A DNA stretch of 64,000 bases from positions 1,364,001-1,428,000 of the forward strand of contig CAVZBF010000001.1 in NCBI GenBank assembly GCA_963773465.1, written 5' to 3'. The notes below the pieces were generated by a model. The model saw nothing but the letters and a program-made list of their open reading frames with translations, had not been told where the DNA came from and ran no database searches. Source of the DNA: VBAS01 sp963773465 (lineage in GTDB: Bacteria > Bacteroidota > Bacteroidia > Chitinophagales > Chitinophagaceae). The first letter of the stretch is position 1. Each line of letters begins with the position of its first letter. This document shows, in pieces, positions 30,843 to 38,900 of the stretch. The position numbers and the translations under genes were made by a program.

Positions 30843-31604
30843 ATGAAAAATCTTAAAGAAAGAATTATTGCGGGTGAAACTGTTCATGGAAGCTGGGTTA
30901 ATCTTGGATCAATAGTGTCTGCCGAGATCATCGGCAATGCTGGATTTGATTGGGTGCTTATTGACCTTGAACATGGAGCAGGAAATGATGGCATAATGTA
31001 CCAGCAATTGCAGGCATTGGAAAGTACTGCTGCAACTCCAATTGTACGCATTGACGAATTGTCAAGACCCAAAGCGCAACGCATACTGGATGCCGGTGCC
31101 ATGGGGATCATGTTTCCGCGTATTGATAATGTTGAAGAAGCTGTTCTTGCTGCGAGTATGTTATATTATCCGCCAAAAGGAATAAGAGGAATGGCGAAAA
31201 TGGTAAGAGCAAGTGGTTTTGGAAGATCGGTGAATGATTATGAAGCCATGCAAAAAAATCTTATTGGTGTCATCCAGGTTGAAACGATCAATGCTGTGAA
31301 AGAGATCAATGCCATTGCCGCGATCGATGGAGTGGATGTATTATTTGTCGGGCCCTCGGACCTGACAATGGCGCTTGGTATATTCGGCAAGTTTGATCAT
31401 CCCAGTTATCAGCAGGCGATTAAAGATGTGGCGAAGGCAGTGCAAAAACATGGGAAAGCCGCGGGTGTTTTGTTGCAGGATATGAATGAATATGAAATGT
31501 ATCACCAGTTAGGCTATCGAGTATTAGCATCTGGTGGTGATGCAGCATATGTAGCAAAGGGCGCAGCGCAAGTGGTAAAACAAATGAATGGATTCCGGAA
31601 GTAA
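30843..31604 (+). CDS. HpcH/HpaI-family aldolase (5-keto-4-deoxyglucarate aldolase-like)
   Basis: Intact 253-residue class II aldolase. SWVNLGSIVSAEIIGNAGFD and WVLIDLEHGAGND form the first strands; GAMGIMFPRIDNVEEA, GVIQVETINAV (metal-binding Glu) and VDVLFVGPSDLTMALG (metal-binding Asp) are the family core. GarL-type enzymes split 5-keto-4-deoxyglucarate into pyruvate and tartronate semialdehyde; the close relative RhmA acts on 2-keto-3-deoxy-L-rhamnonate. Position between glucarate dehydratase and tartronate-semialdehyde reductase favours the GarL role. In a fucose-rich locus, use on deoxy-sugar acids cannot be excluded. Confidence 0.87.
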   Translation: MKNLKERIIAGETVHGSWVNLGSIVSAEIIGNAGFDWVLIDLEHGAGNDGIMYQQLQALESTAATPIVRIDELSRPKAQRILDAGAMGIMFPRIDNVEEAVLAASMLYYPPKGIRGMAKMVRASGFGRSVNDYEAMQKNLIGVIQVETINAVKEINAIAAIDGVDVLFVGPSDLTMALGIFGKFDHPSYQQAIKDVAKAVQKHGKAAGVLLQDMNEYEMYHQLGYRVLASGGDAAYVAKGAAQVVKQMNGFRK

Positions 31605-31620
31605 AGAATAGTTACACAAC

Positions 31621-31690
31621 GAACACAAAGTATCGCGAAGTACACGACGTTGTGTTCTTTGTGCATTCTTGGTGTTCTTCGTGATCCAGT
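31621..31690. repeat. ACACAAAGAACAC-type inverted repeat, copy 3
   Basis: GAACACAAAGTATCGCGAAG pairs with the half containing TGTTCTTTGTGCATTCTTGG. It fills the gap between the aldolase and reductase genes, 17 bases after the aldolase stop. Confidence 0.7.
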
Positions 31691-31728
31691 CATGACAACA
31701 TTATAAAATAACTCCATAAAAATTCAAA

Positions 31729-32601
31729 ATGGAAAAAATTGGATTCATTGGTTTGGGCATCATGGGCAGGCCGATGGCAAAGCATTTATTGAAAGCTGGA
31801 TATCCGCTTTTCATTCTTTCATCAAGTGCAGCCGCTGAAGAATTAAAAAAAGAAGGGGCCACGTTGCTGGAAACTCCGGCAGCCATCGCTAAAGAAGCAG
31901 ACATCATCATTACGATGTTGCCGGATTCACCCGAAGTAGAATCAATGGTGATAGGTAAAGGAGATCTTTTAGCAACCATGAAGCCGGGAACATTATTTAT
32001 TGATATGTCAACTATATCACCTGCTGTCAGCATAAAACTTTACAACAAATTTTTTGAAAAAGGGATCGAAGCATTGGATGCGCCTGTATCGGGAGGGCAA
32101 ACCGGTGCAGAAGCTGCAACGCTTTCTATTATGGTGGGAGGAAATGAATCTGCATTTCAACGAGCATTACCAATTTTTGAAAAGATGGGGAAAAATATCG
32201 TGCACATTGGTAAACCGGGTGCGGGCCAGACAGCGAAAGCATGTAACCAAATTATAGTAGGCATGACCATACAAGCTGTAGCGGAAGCATTGACGCTTGC
32301 AAAAAAATCAGGCGTGGATGTGGCGAAGGTTCGTACGGCATTATTGGGAGGATTTGCGCAAAGCAAAATACTGGATCTGCATGGACAGCGCATCATTGAC
32401 CGGAATTTTAAACCCGGTTTTAAAATAAAGCTTCACCGGAAAGATATGCGCATCGCTTTGCAGGCAGGTAAAGATCTTTTGGTTCCATTACCGGGCTCGG
32501 CAGTTGTCGCATCCCAGATGGATGCAATGATAGAGGAGGGCCAGGGCGATCTTGATCATAGTGCATTGGCATTATACCTGGAGTCTGTTTCGGGGTTGTA
32601 A
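31729..32601 (+). CDS. garR: Tartronate-semialdehyde (2-hydroxy-3-oxopropionate) reductase
   Basis: Intact 290-residue beta-hydroxyacid dehydrogenase. GFIGLGIMGRPMAKHLLKAG is the N-terminal dinucleotide-binding signature; DAPVSGGQTGAEAATLSIMV is the substrate-binding signature; KPGAGQTAKACNQIIVG contains the catalytic Lys. The family reduces tartronate semialdehyde to D-glycerate with NAD(P)H. It completes the route glucarate to pyruvate plus glycerate begun by the two preceding genes. A glycerate kinase is not in the window. Other beta-hydroxyacid dehydrogenases look alike, so the name leans partly on context. Confidence 0.87.
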   Translation: MEKIGFIGLGIMGRPMAKHLLKAGYPLFILSSSAAAEELKKEGATLLETPAAIAKEADIIITMLPDSPEVESMVIGKGDLLATMKPGTLFIDMSTISPAVSIKLYNKFFEKGIEALDAPVSGGQTGAEAATLSIMVGGNESAFQRALPIFEKMGKNIVHIGKPGAGQTAKACNQIIVGMTIQAVAEALTLAKKSGVDVAKVRTALLGGFAQSKILDLHGQRIIDRNFKPGFKIKLHRKDMRIALQAGKDLLVPLPGSAVVASQMDAMIEEGQGDLDHSALALYLESVSGL

Positions 32602-32647
32602 ATTGTTTGTAGGATTATGTAGTCGGCTTTTGTACTACTATTAAACT

Positions 32648-32690
32648 TCTCTTGCGTCGCACTCTTGTGCTTTCTGTTCGCTATTCAGCA
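32648..32690. repeat. Dispersed hairpin repeat (CGCAC/GTGCG type), copy 3, inverted
   Basis: Reverse complement of the 7707-7758 element: CTCTTGCGTCGCACTCTTGT then GCTTTCTGTTCGCTATTCAG. It sits directly before the next repeat at 32696. Confidence 0.65.
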
Positions 32691-32695
32691 TTATA

Positions 32696-32775
32696 ACTTT
32701 CAGCAAGCTGCTTGATTTGGATGGCTTGCCGCAATAAAGTAGTTTTAAGTTGCGGCAATACACAAGTTGGCTGTA
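32696..32775. repeat. TTGCCGCAA hairpin repeat (family C), copy 1
   Basis: Perfect 9-bp arms TTGCCGCAA (about 32727-32735) and TTGCGGCAA (about 32750-32758) separated by TAAAGTAGTTTTAAG, preceded by ACTTTCAGCAAGCTGCTTGA. Related copies lie at 35909-35985 and, degenerate, at 44385-44438. It precedes the O-methyltransferase gene. Confidence 0.7.
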
Positions 32776-32813
32776 ACCGTTTGACGACACTACATAACAA
32801 ACAATATTTATAA

Positions 32814-33491
32814 ATGGATATAGAAATATTTTCACAGGTTGACAATTACATTAGCAATTTACTTGCACCAGAGGACAAGGCATTAACCGACACAATTAAA
32901 TCACTTGATGCTGAAGGACTACCTCAACACAGCGTTTCTCCAAATCAAGGAAAATTTTTACAAGTAATGATGATTGTTTGTAACGCAAAGAAGGTTTTGG
33001 AGTTAGGAACTTTGGGCGGTTACAGCACTATCTGGCTTGCAAGGGCTTTACCAAACAATGGAAAAGTAATAACTATTGAGGTGGATAAACATCACGGAGA
33101 TGTTGCACAAAAAAATATTAACAATGCAGGACTTTCTCAAAAAGTAGATTTGAGAGTTGGAAAAGCCCTGGACATTTTACCACAAATCATTGCAGAGAAT
33201 GATGAACCATTTGATATGATTTTCATTGATGCAGACAAGCCACCTTACACAGAGTATTTTGACTATGCTTTACAACTTTCAAGACCAGGGACACTTATTA
33301 TTTGCGACAATGTAATTAGAGAAGGGAAAGTTCTTGACAACAATAGTGCTGATGAAAAAGTAAAAGGTGTGCAAAGACTAAATAAAATGCTAAGTCAAAA
33401 CACAAAAGTTACAGCAACAATTTTGCAGACTGTTGGAGTAAAAGAATATGATGGCATGGCTATCGCAGTTGTAAATAGAGTTCACGTTTGA
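32814..33491 (+). CDS. SAM-dependent O-methyltransferase (catechol/caffeoyl-CoA type, PF01596)
   Basis: Intact 225-residue class I methyltransferase. VLELGTLGGYSTIWLARALP is the SAM-binding motif I, VITIEVDKHHGDVAQKNI motif II, and FDMIFIDADKPPYTEYFDYA holds the metal-binding Asp region of the cation-dependent family, continued by TLIICDNVIREG. It transfers a methyl group to a hydroxyl of a small, often phenolic, acceptor. Start at the ATG 32814. It is followed after 24 bp by the ankyrin gene. The natural substrate is unknown, and such enzymes are common as lone genes. Confidence 0.88.
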   Translation: MDIEIFSQVDNYISNLLAPEDKALTDTIKSLDAEGLPQHSVSPNQGKFLQVMMIVCNAKKVLELGTLGGYSTIWLARALPNNGKVITIEVDKHHGDVAQKNINNAGLSQKVDLRVGKALDILPQIIAENDEPFDMIFIDADKPPYTEYFDYALQLSRPGTLIICDNVIREGKVLDNNSADEKVKGVQRLNKMLSQNTKVTATILQTVGVKEYDGMAIAVVNRVHV

Positions 33492-33515
33492 CTTGCCTGT
33501 TATGTAAAACATACA

Positions 33516-34163
33516 ATGGAAAATTTAGATAAAAAAATGTTAGCCGCAGCTCTCGATGGTGATTTAGCGACTGTCGAAAAATTGGTTCAACAAGGGGCAG
33601 ATATAAATTACACTGACTCCTGGGGCAATTTTGCCATGTTTACAGCTGCCTGGGAAGGCAACCGGGAAGCACTGGATTTATTTTACAATTTGGGAGCAAA
33701 AATATCATTTGATGATAGTAACCTGCTTTGTAATGCTGCTTTTAACGGTAAGCTAGATTCAGTAAAATGGCTATTAGATAAGGGTGAAAACGCTAATTTC
33801 AGTTTTACAAATACGGGTGAAAATGCCTTGCATTATACTATTAGTAAAACGAGTGAAATGGATGATAGGGCTGAAATTGTAAAAGTTTTAATAGCGGCAG
33901 GTATAGATGTTAATAAAAAAACATTAGCAGGTAAACCGACCCTTTGCTTTATGCGTGATGCCTACCTCAAAGGCGAAGCGCCGTTACATAGGGCTGCAGC
34001 ATATGGAAATGTAGCTATTATAAAAATGCTATTGGATGCCGGTGCCGACCCTTCCATGAAAGACGCAAATGGTGATACTCCTATTTCATGGGGAAGCTGG
34101 CACCTGAGAGACGCCGATGTATTACGTTTGTTAATTTATGAAGGAGTACCTGGTATTCATTAA
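33516..34163 (+). CDS. Ankyrin-repeat protein
   Basis: 215-residue soluble protein made of about five ankyrin repeats: KKMLAAALDGDLATVEKLVQ, NFAMFTAAWEGNREALDLF, LLCNAAFNGKLDSVKWLLDK, NALHYTISKTSE and APLHRAAAYGNVAIIKMLLD, each followed by a DVN/DPS-type turn. No signal peptide and no membrane segment, so it is probably cytoplasmic and protein-binding. It starts 24 bp after the methyltransferase stop and may be co-transcribed. Partner unknown. Confidence 0.88.
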   Translation: MENLDKKMLAAALDGDLATVEKLVQQGADINYTDSWGNFAMFTAAWEGNREALDLFYNLGAKISFDDSNLLCNAAFNGKLDSVKWLLDKGENANFSFTNTGENALHYTISKTSEMDDRAEIVKVLIAAGIDVNKKTLAGKPTLCFMRDAYLKGEAPLHRAAAYGNVAIIKMLLDAGADPSMKDANGDTPISWGSWHLRDADVLRLLIYEGVPGIH

Positions 34164-34212
34164 TTTGCTACTAATGGTCAACTGCAATTATCAATCAAAA
34201 TTTACGGTCTTT

Positions 34213-34313
34213 GGTGTTCAGGTTTAAGAATAATTCAGAAAAAAGTGAAATTGCACCAACAACACAAACATGATATGTCTGCAAATTGTGTCGTTGCTGA
34301 TGTATTCTATATC
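34213..34313. repeat. Dispersed 90-100 bp palindromic element (family P), copy 1
   Basis: Consensus parts GGTGTTCAGGTTTAAGAATA, ATTCAGAAAAAAG, GAAATTGCACCAACAACACA and a tail TCGTTGCTGATGTATTCTAT. In the family, CAACAACAC can pair with GTGTCGTTG and ACAT with ATGT, giving a hairpin. Other copies are at 35810, 39335, 41190, 49010 and 49868. Confidence 0.8.
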
Positions 34314-34331
34314 AGTATAAATTTGTACTCA

Positions 34332-34883
34332 TTATTTTTGTGCCGGATTGTATGGTTTACCGTTAACATAAATGGCACCGCCTAACTCTTTCACCCGTGC
34401 CTGCTTCCAGCCTTCTCTTCTTATCCAAACTTCTCTATGCTTTTGGGTTGAGACGACATCATCTTCGCCCTGCAAATTGTTTGGTTTTGTAAATGTCCGG
34501 TGATAGAACTGGTCAGTGAAAACGATAGCTGTGTCCGGAGACAAAAGCGTGAAGCTATCAATCCATTGCTCCACTTCATACATTTTAGAAATGATTGACC
34601 AGGATCGTAAAATGTCTTTCCGGATAGTATCCTTAGAAATTGTTCTGCCTTTATCCGCTGGGTCATTTGACTCAAGAACAAAGGAAGAATCAAAAGAATC
34701 CATAAAGCAATCTATATCTTTTCGTTGATTACAATCCCTGCCTTCTCTTATCACTTTTTCAATTTCAGCCTTGGCTTTTAATGTTAGGCATTCATCCGGT
34801 GTTGATGCCCGGGAACTGCCGGTTGTATTCTTACAGGCGGCCAGCAGAATGATAGCGGCGAGAAAAAAAATTGTGTTTCTCAT
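34332..34883 (-). CDS. NTF2/SnoaL-like (DUF4440-type) lipoprotein
   Basis: 183 residues from the ATG at 34881-34883, chosen because it gives a lipoprotein signal (MRNTIFFLAAIILLAACK, Cys at 17). The mature part has an NTF2-like layout: a first helix (CLTLKAKAEIEKVIREG), a conserved DCFMDSFDSSFVLE segment, and strands with TAIVFTDQFYHRTF and HREVWIRREGWKQARV. Members of this fold bind or isomerise small molecules, or act as stress-related ligand binders; no catalytic residue is clear. It is divergent from the AraC gene at 34987 with about 100 bp between them. Confidence 0.72.
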   Translation of the reverse strand: MRNTIFFLAAIILLAACKNTTGSSRASTPDECLTLKAKAEIEKVIREGRDCNQRKDIDCFMDSFDSSFVLESNDPADKGRTISKDTIRKDILRSWSIISKMYEVEQWIDSFTLLSPDTAIVFTDQFYHRTFTKPNNLQGEDDVVSTQKHREVWIRREGWKQARVKELGGAIYVNGKPYNPAQK

Positions 34884-34986
34884 TGTTATTAAAATTTTAC
34901 CAAAACAATATTGATACCTGGTTTTGCTGTGCAAATAAATGCCGTTATTTACATTTAGAATTGTATTAAAGCGAACTACTGAACTC

Positions 34987-35787
34987 ATGAAAATCCAGCA
35001 CTTTCTGCCTGTAGCGGATCTGAAATACTACGTTAAAGGCTATTGGATCTTAAATGTTGAGCCAGGTGAATTGGAGCAGCCTCAATTCTTATTCCCTGTA
35101 GGAGCTGTAGAAATCATTTTTCACCTGCAAGATGGCTTTTATAGAATTAACGAAGATGAAATATTGGCTGAGCGTAATGCTTTTATAGAGGGGCAGCAAG
35201 CGGGTTGCCTGATCGTTAAACAAAAAGGCACGATTAAAACAGTTGGAATTACACTCCACCCATGGGCTACAAAATATTTATGGAAAACGTCCCCGAGGAC
35301 ATTTACAAATAACCGATACGGCATTTACGAAATTGACAAAGGTTTGCAAGAACTGCATGAAAAATTATCTTCTTCAGCAACAAATAGTGAATGTATCAAA
35401 TTGTGCGACGATTTTCTTTTAAAAAAAGCAATGCAATCAGAAGATGTCACAGCGTCCAATCATTTATTTATGAATTTATATTCGACAACTGCGGAGTGTA
35501 GTGATATTGCTGAATTGAAAAAGCGCTGGAATTATTCAACCAGGTATTTAGAAAAAAAATATATTGATTTGATGGGGGTGACTGCCAGTGAACAGTTCTG
35601 TAAAAAGAAAGCATTGGCTGCTCTCAAAATGCTAATTAAAAAGGATTATACCTCCTTAACAGCCGTTGCACACCAAAATGAATATTACGATCAATCTCAT
35701 TACATCAGAACCTTCAGAAATTATTTCAGCATGACTCCTCGTGAATTTATAAATAAGGATCATTTATTGCTGCAATACTTCTCCTGA
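34987..35787 (+). CDS. AraC-family transcriptional regulator (1)
   Basis: 266 residues from the ATG at 34987, which starts MKIQHFLPVADLKYYVKGYW, the usual opening of AraC proteins with a DUF6597-like sensor half; the upstream in-frame extension is unlikely. The C-terminal HTH contains KALAALKMLIKKDYTSLTAV and YDQSHYIRTFRNYFSMTPRE, the second helix-turn-helix signature. It is divergent from the NTF2-like lipoprotein gene and could control it. The ligand is unknown. Confidence 0.87.
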   Translation: MKIQHFLPVADLKYYVKGYWILNVEPGELEQPQFLFPVGAVEIIFHLQDGFYRINEDEILAERNAFIEGQQAGCLIVKQKGTIKTVGITLHPWATKYLWKTSPRTFTNNRYGIYEIDKGLQELHEKLSSSATNSECIKLCDDFLLKKAMQSEDVTASNHLFMNLYSTTAECSDIAELKKRWNYSTRYLEKKYIDLMGVTASEQFCKKKALAALKMLIKKDYTSLTAVAHQNEYYDQSHYIRTFRNYFSMTPREFINKDHLLLQYFS

Positions 35788-35809
35788 CGGTCCCTTTTAC
35801 GCAATTGTC

Positions 35810-35908
35810 AGTGTTCAGTTTTAAGAATAATTCAGAAAAAAGGAAATTGCACCAACAACACAAACATGATAATGTCTGCAAACGTGTCGTTGATGATGTG
35901 TGCTATAT
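35810..35908. repeat. Family P palindromic element, copy 2
   Basis: GTGTTCAGTTTTAAGAATAA, then AAAGGAAATTGCACCAACAA, CACAAACATGATAATGTCTG and CGTGTCGTTGATGATGTGTG. This is the fullest copy, with CAACAACAC/GTGTCGTTG and ACAT/ATGT arms, and runs straight into a family C hairpin. Confidence 0.8.
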
Positions 35909-35985
35909 ACTTTCGGCAAGCTGCCTTATTTGGATGGTTGCCGTAATAAATTAGTTTTAAGTTGCGACAATACACGAATTAGCTG
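35909..35985. repeat. Family C hairpin repeat, copy 2
   Basis: CTTTCGGCAAGCTGCCTTAT then GGTTGCCGTAATAAATTAGT and TTTAAGTTGCGACAATACAC. Same layout as 32696-32775, with two mismatches in the 9-bp arms. It lies between the AraC gene and the convergent MDR gene. Confidence 0.7.
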
Positions 35986-36015
35986 CTACTTTAAAGATGC
36001 TACCAGTCAGACAAA

Positions 36016-37017
36016 CTAATTGACCTTAACAACAACTTTACCTTTTGCACGACCCGTTTCTACATAAGACATAGCTTCATTAGTTTGTTCAAATGGAAAC
36101 ACTTTATCCATAACAGGTTTTATGACACCCGACTCTATTAGTTTTGTAATTTGACTTAATTGTTCGCCTTGTGCTCTCATAAAAAGAAAAGAAAAGTTTA
36201 CACCAAGACGTTTTGCTTTTTTCCTGATTCCGGCACTCAAAAATTTCAATATTATTTTCAAAAACCAATTCGCATTAATTTCTTTCCCAAAATCAGGGTC
36301 GGGCGGACCAGAAATAGAAATAACTTTTCCACCAGTCTTTAATACTTTCAGTGATTTTTCAAGTGTCTTTGTATCCTGACTATTCAGCACCACATCGTAA
36401 TCTTTTAGTATTGTTTCAAAATCATCTTTTTTGTAATCAATTATAATATCTGCACCCAAACTTTTTACCAAATCAATATTTGCTGCACTTGTTGTTGTAG
36501 CCACAGTAGCACCCAAATGTTTCGCCAACTGAATTGCAAATGTGCCTACACCACCCGAACCTGCCTGGATGAAAACTTTTTGCCCTTTTTTCAGATTTGC
36601 TTTTTCAACAAGTGCCTGCCAGGCTGTTAAACCAACCAAGGGTATAGAAGCGGCTTCTTCCATAGAAAGGTTTTTAGGCTTAATGGCAACATCATTTTCA
36701 TTCATAGAAATGAATTCTGCAAAAGTCCCAATTCGATGGTCTGCAGGTCTTGCATAAACCTCATCGCCAACTTTGAATTTGCTGACTTTTGAACCAACTT
36801 TCGTTACAACACCTGACACATCATGCCCCAGAGTAAATGGAGTTTTATAAGGCAAAATCATTTTGAATTCACCATTCCTGATCTTTGAATCCAAAAGGTT
36901 CACACCTGCTGAATGTACCTGAACCAAAATATCAGTTTCTTTTACAACCGGTTCTGCTATTTCAGTTAGTTGCAATTTTTCTTTTTTGCCGTAGCGATTA
37001 ACAATAAATGCTTTCAT
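36016..37017 (-). CDS. MDR-family NAD(P)H quinone/enone oxidoreductase
   Basis: Intact 333-residue medium-chain dehydrogenase/reductase of the zinc-free quinone oxidoreductase type. VHSAGVNLLDSKIRNGEF and TPFTLGHDVSGVVTKVGS form the GroES-like half; VFIQAGSGGVGTFAIQLAKH is the NADP-binding Rossmann motif. The zinc ligands of alcohol dehydrogenases are absent. It probably reduces quinones or reactive carbonyls. It is the last gene of an operon with an alpha/beta hydrolase (26-bp gap) and an SDR, controlled from the operator region at 38834-38881. Confidence 0.9.
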   Translation of the reverse strand: MKAFIVNRYGKKEKLQLTEIAEPVVKETDILVQVHSAGVNLLDSKIRNGEFKMILPYKTPFTLGHDVSGVVTKVGSKVSKFKVGDEVYARPADHRIGTFAEFISMNENDVAIKPKNLSMEEAASIPLVGLTAWQALVEKANLKKGQKVFIQAGSGGVGTFAIQLAKHLGATVATTTSAANIDLVKSLGADIIIDYKKDDFETILKDYDVVLNSQDTKTLEKSLKVLKTGGKVISISGPPDPDFGKEINANWFLKIILKFLSAGIRKKAKRLGVNFSFLFMRAQGEQLSQITKLIESGVIKPVMDKVFPFEQTNEAMSYVETGRAKGKVVVKVN

Positions 37018-37043
37018 TTTCTGATTTTTTTTTGCTTTGTTAT

Positions 37044-37979
37044 TTATTTTGCTAAAAACGCCAATGCGCTTTTTACAAACTCTTCATGATATTGAAATAT
37101 ACCTCCATGACCGGCATCTTTATAAACTATGATTTCTGAATTGGAAATACGCTTACTTAAATCATAAGTATTGCTACTCGGCACCATTCTGTCATTATCG
37201 CCATTTGCCACTAACACGGGTTGCTTGATTACTGATAGATCTTGTGGTGCTTGTAGTCCCCAGGCATGAATAGCTTTCAGTTGTCTTTGAAAGTTGCCAA
37301 TTTTCATCTTTTTATCACGATTTTCTTTACGTTCATTTAATCGACTTAAAAATTCCTTAGCTGATCTCTTTCCATTTTCATTTCTATTAAAAAACAGATA
37401 GGTTTTAGCATCTTTAAAACTAAATAAACCTCTTAGAATATCCTGATAAGTAATTCTTGTAACATTTTTTATTCCTTCTCCACCGGCAGGGCCGGTGCCT
37501 GTTATTATAGCTTTACGAACAAGTTGTGGTTCCTGAAGTAATATTTCCTGCGAAATAAAACCGCCCAACGAAAAGCCAACCAAATCAACTTTTTCATAGC
37601 CTAACGCATGAATAAAAGCTCTTGCATCTATTGCCATTTCAGCAACAGTTTTTGGCGTCTTCCCTTTGGTAGCTCCTACACCACGATTATCAAAACAAAT
37701 TATCTGATGTTGTGAAGCAATGCCATCCATAATTCTTGGGTCGCAGTTATCCATTGTAGCAGCTAAGTGATTAAGAAAGATTATCGGTACACCAGAATTA
37801 TTCTCACCAAGTTTGCGATAATAGAAATCTGTTCCGCCCACATTGATGGTTTGGGTTTTTACATTTTGAAATGTAATACCTGAGCCCGTGTTGGCATCAT
37901 TATTTGCTACATTATTTTGTGCAAATGGGGAGTTTGTATTTGCCATAATTAGTAATATCATTAGAATTATTTTTTTCAT
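37044..37979 (-). CDS. Secreted alpha/beta-hydrolase
   Basis: 311 residues with a signal peptide ending SPFAQN. The nucleophile elbow is GFSLGG; the oxyanion region IIFLNHLAATMDN precedes FDNRGVGATKGKTP; the acid Asp lies in LVANGDNDRMVPSS, and the His in VYKDAGHGGIFQYHE. The cap carries a basic segment (RLNERKENRDKKMKIG). Relatives include haloperoxidase/esterase-like proteins; the substrate is unknown. Middle gene of the SDR-hydrolase-MDR operon. An exported enzyme between two cytosolic oxidoreductases suggests defence against an outside compound, but that is inference. Confidence 0.85.
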   Translation of the reverse strand: MKKIILMILLIMANTNSPFAQNNVANNDANTGSGITFQNVKTQTINVGGTDFYYRKLGENNSGVPIIFLNHLAATMDNCDPRIMDGIASQHQIICFDNRGVGATKGKTPKTVAEMAIDARAFIHALGYEKVDLVGFSLGGFISQEILLQEPQLVRKAIITGTGPAGGEGIKNVTRITYQDILRGLFSFKDAKTYLFFNRNENGKRSAKEFLSRLNERKENRDKKMKIGNFQRQLKAIHAWGLQAPQDLSVIKQPVLVANGDNDRMVPSSNTYDLSKRISNSEIIVYKDAGHGGIFQYHEEFVKSALAFLAK

Positions 37980-38009
37980 TTTTTTGACTAGATTTCATTT
38001 TGCAATAAG

Positions 38010-38813
38010 CTATTTTGCCGCATTTACATTTTTCAATACAGTATTTTCAAGTACGCCATATGCAAAACGTTGCAGCGTAAGAATCATAGAAGTGCCTTTA
38101 CCAACAGGATGACTATATTTAGGATTCTTTTCATTTACAATTTTCAAAACCGTATTTATAACTGGTTCCGGTCCAGGTGCATTCTTAAACTGTGTTTTAG
38201 TATAAGAAATAATCTTTTGCCGGAATACATCATAATCTTTGATATCTCCTCTTGCAGCAGTTGCACTATTGCCGATATTGGTTTTGAAACTCGAAGGTTC
38301 AACCATGCTTACCTTAATGTTAAATTGATTTAATTCCAGTCGCAAGGCTTTAAAATACCCCTCCAAAGCATGTTTCGAAGCTGCGTAATAAGCAACATTC
38401 GGAAGGCTAACCAAACCAAGTAGAGAGCCTACAGTAATTATTTTTCCATGCTTTTGCTTTCTGAAATAAGGCAACAATTCGTTTGTAAGTTTGACAGTTC
38501 CCCAAAAGTTGGTTTCAAATTGCTGTTTTCCTATTTCAATAGACGTTTCTTCTGCAAGTCCAGTCACCAGGTACCCGGCATTATTTATCAACACATCCAA
38601 GTTGTTGATTTGACTGAATAGTTGCTTACCAAAAGATTCAATTGAATTGTCATCAGCAATATCCAATGCCAATAATTTAAAAGGCAGTTTAGCCTGATAG
38701 TTTTGCGGGTTACGGCTTGTACCAATTACATGGTAGCCGCTTTGGTGGAGCTTGTTGGCGATAAGGAGCCCAAAGCCTGAAGAAGCCCCGGTTACTAAAA
38801 TTGTTTGTTTCAT
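38010..38813 (-). CDS. Short-chain dehydrogenase/reductase (SDR)
   Basis: Intact 267-residue classical SDR. Cofactor motif TGASSGFG, the NNAG strand DVLINNAGYLVTG, catalytic Ser in ITVGSLLGLVSLP and YxxxK in AYYAASKHALEGYFKALRLE. It oxidises or reduces an alcohol/carbonyl with NAD(P). First gene of the operon; its start lies 21 bp from the nearer operator palindrome, so repression by the divergent HxlR protein is likely. Confidence 0.92.
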   Translation of the reverse strand: MKQTILVTGASSGFGLLIANKLHQSGYHVIGTSRNPQNYQAKLPFKLLALDIADDNSIESFGKQLFSQINNLDVLINNAGYLVTGLAEETSIEIGKQQFETNFWGTVKLTNELLPYFRKQKHGKIITVGSLLGLVSLPNVAYYAASKHALEGYFKALRLELNQFNIKVSMVEPSSFKTNIGNSATAARGDIKDYDVFRQKIISYTKTQFKNAPGPEPVINTVLKIVNEKNPKYSHPVGKGTSMILTLQRFAYGVLENTVLKNVNAAK

Positions 38814-38833
38814 TTCTTATTTTTTGTATTTTT

Positions 38834-38850
38834 ACTTGCAAAATGCAAGT
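38834..38850. promoter_or_regulatory. Candidate HxlR operator, proximal to SDR
   Basis: Perfect inverted repeat ACTTGCAAAATGCAAGT (arms ACTTGCA and TGCAAGT around AAA). An identical copy starts exactly 31 bp away, three helical turns. Both lie between the divergent SDR operon and the HxlR regulator gene. Confidence 0.8.
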
Positions 38851-38864
38851 GCAATATACAATTT

Positions 38865-38881
38865 ACTTGCAAAATGCAAGT
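38865..38881. promoter_or_regulatory. Candidate HxlR operator, proximal to the regulator gene
   Basis: Identical copy of ACTTGCAAAATGCAAGT, 20 bp before the HxlR start at 38901. HxlR dimers bind such palindromes, so autoregulation together with control of the SDR operon is likely. Confidence 0.8.
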
Positions 38882-38900
38882 GGTTTTAATAATATTTTTT

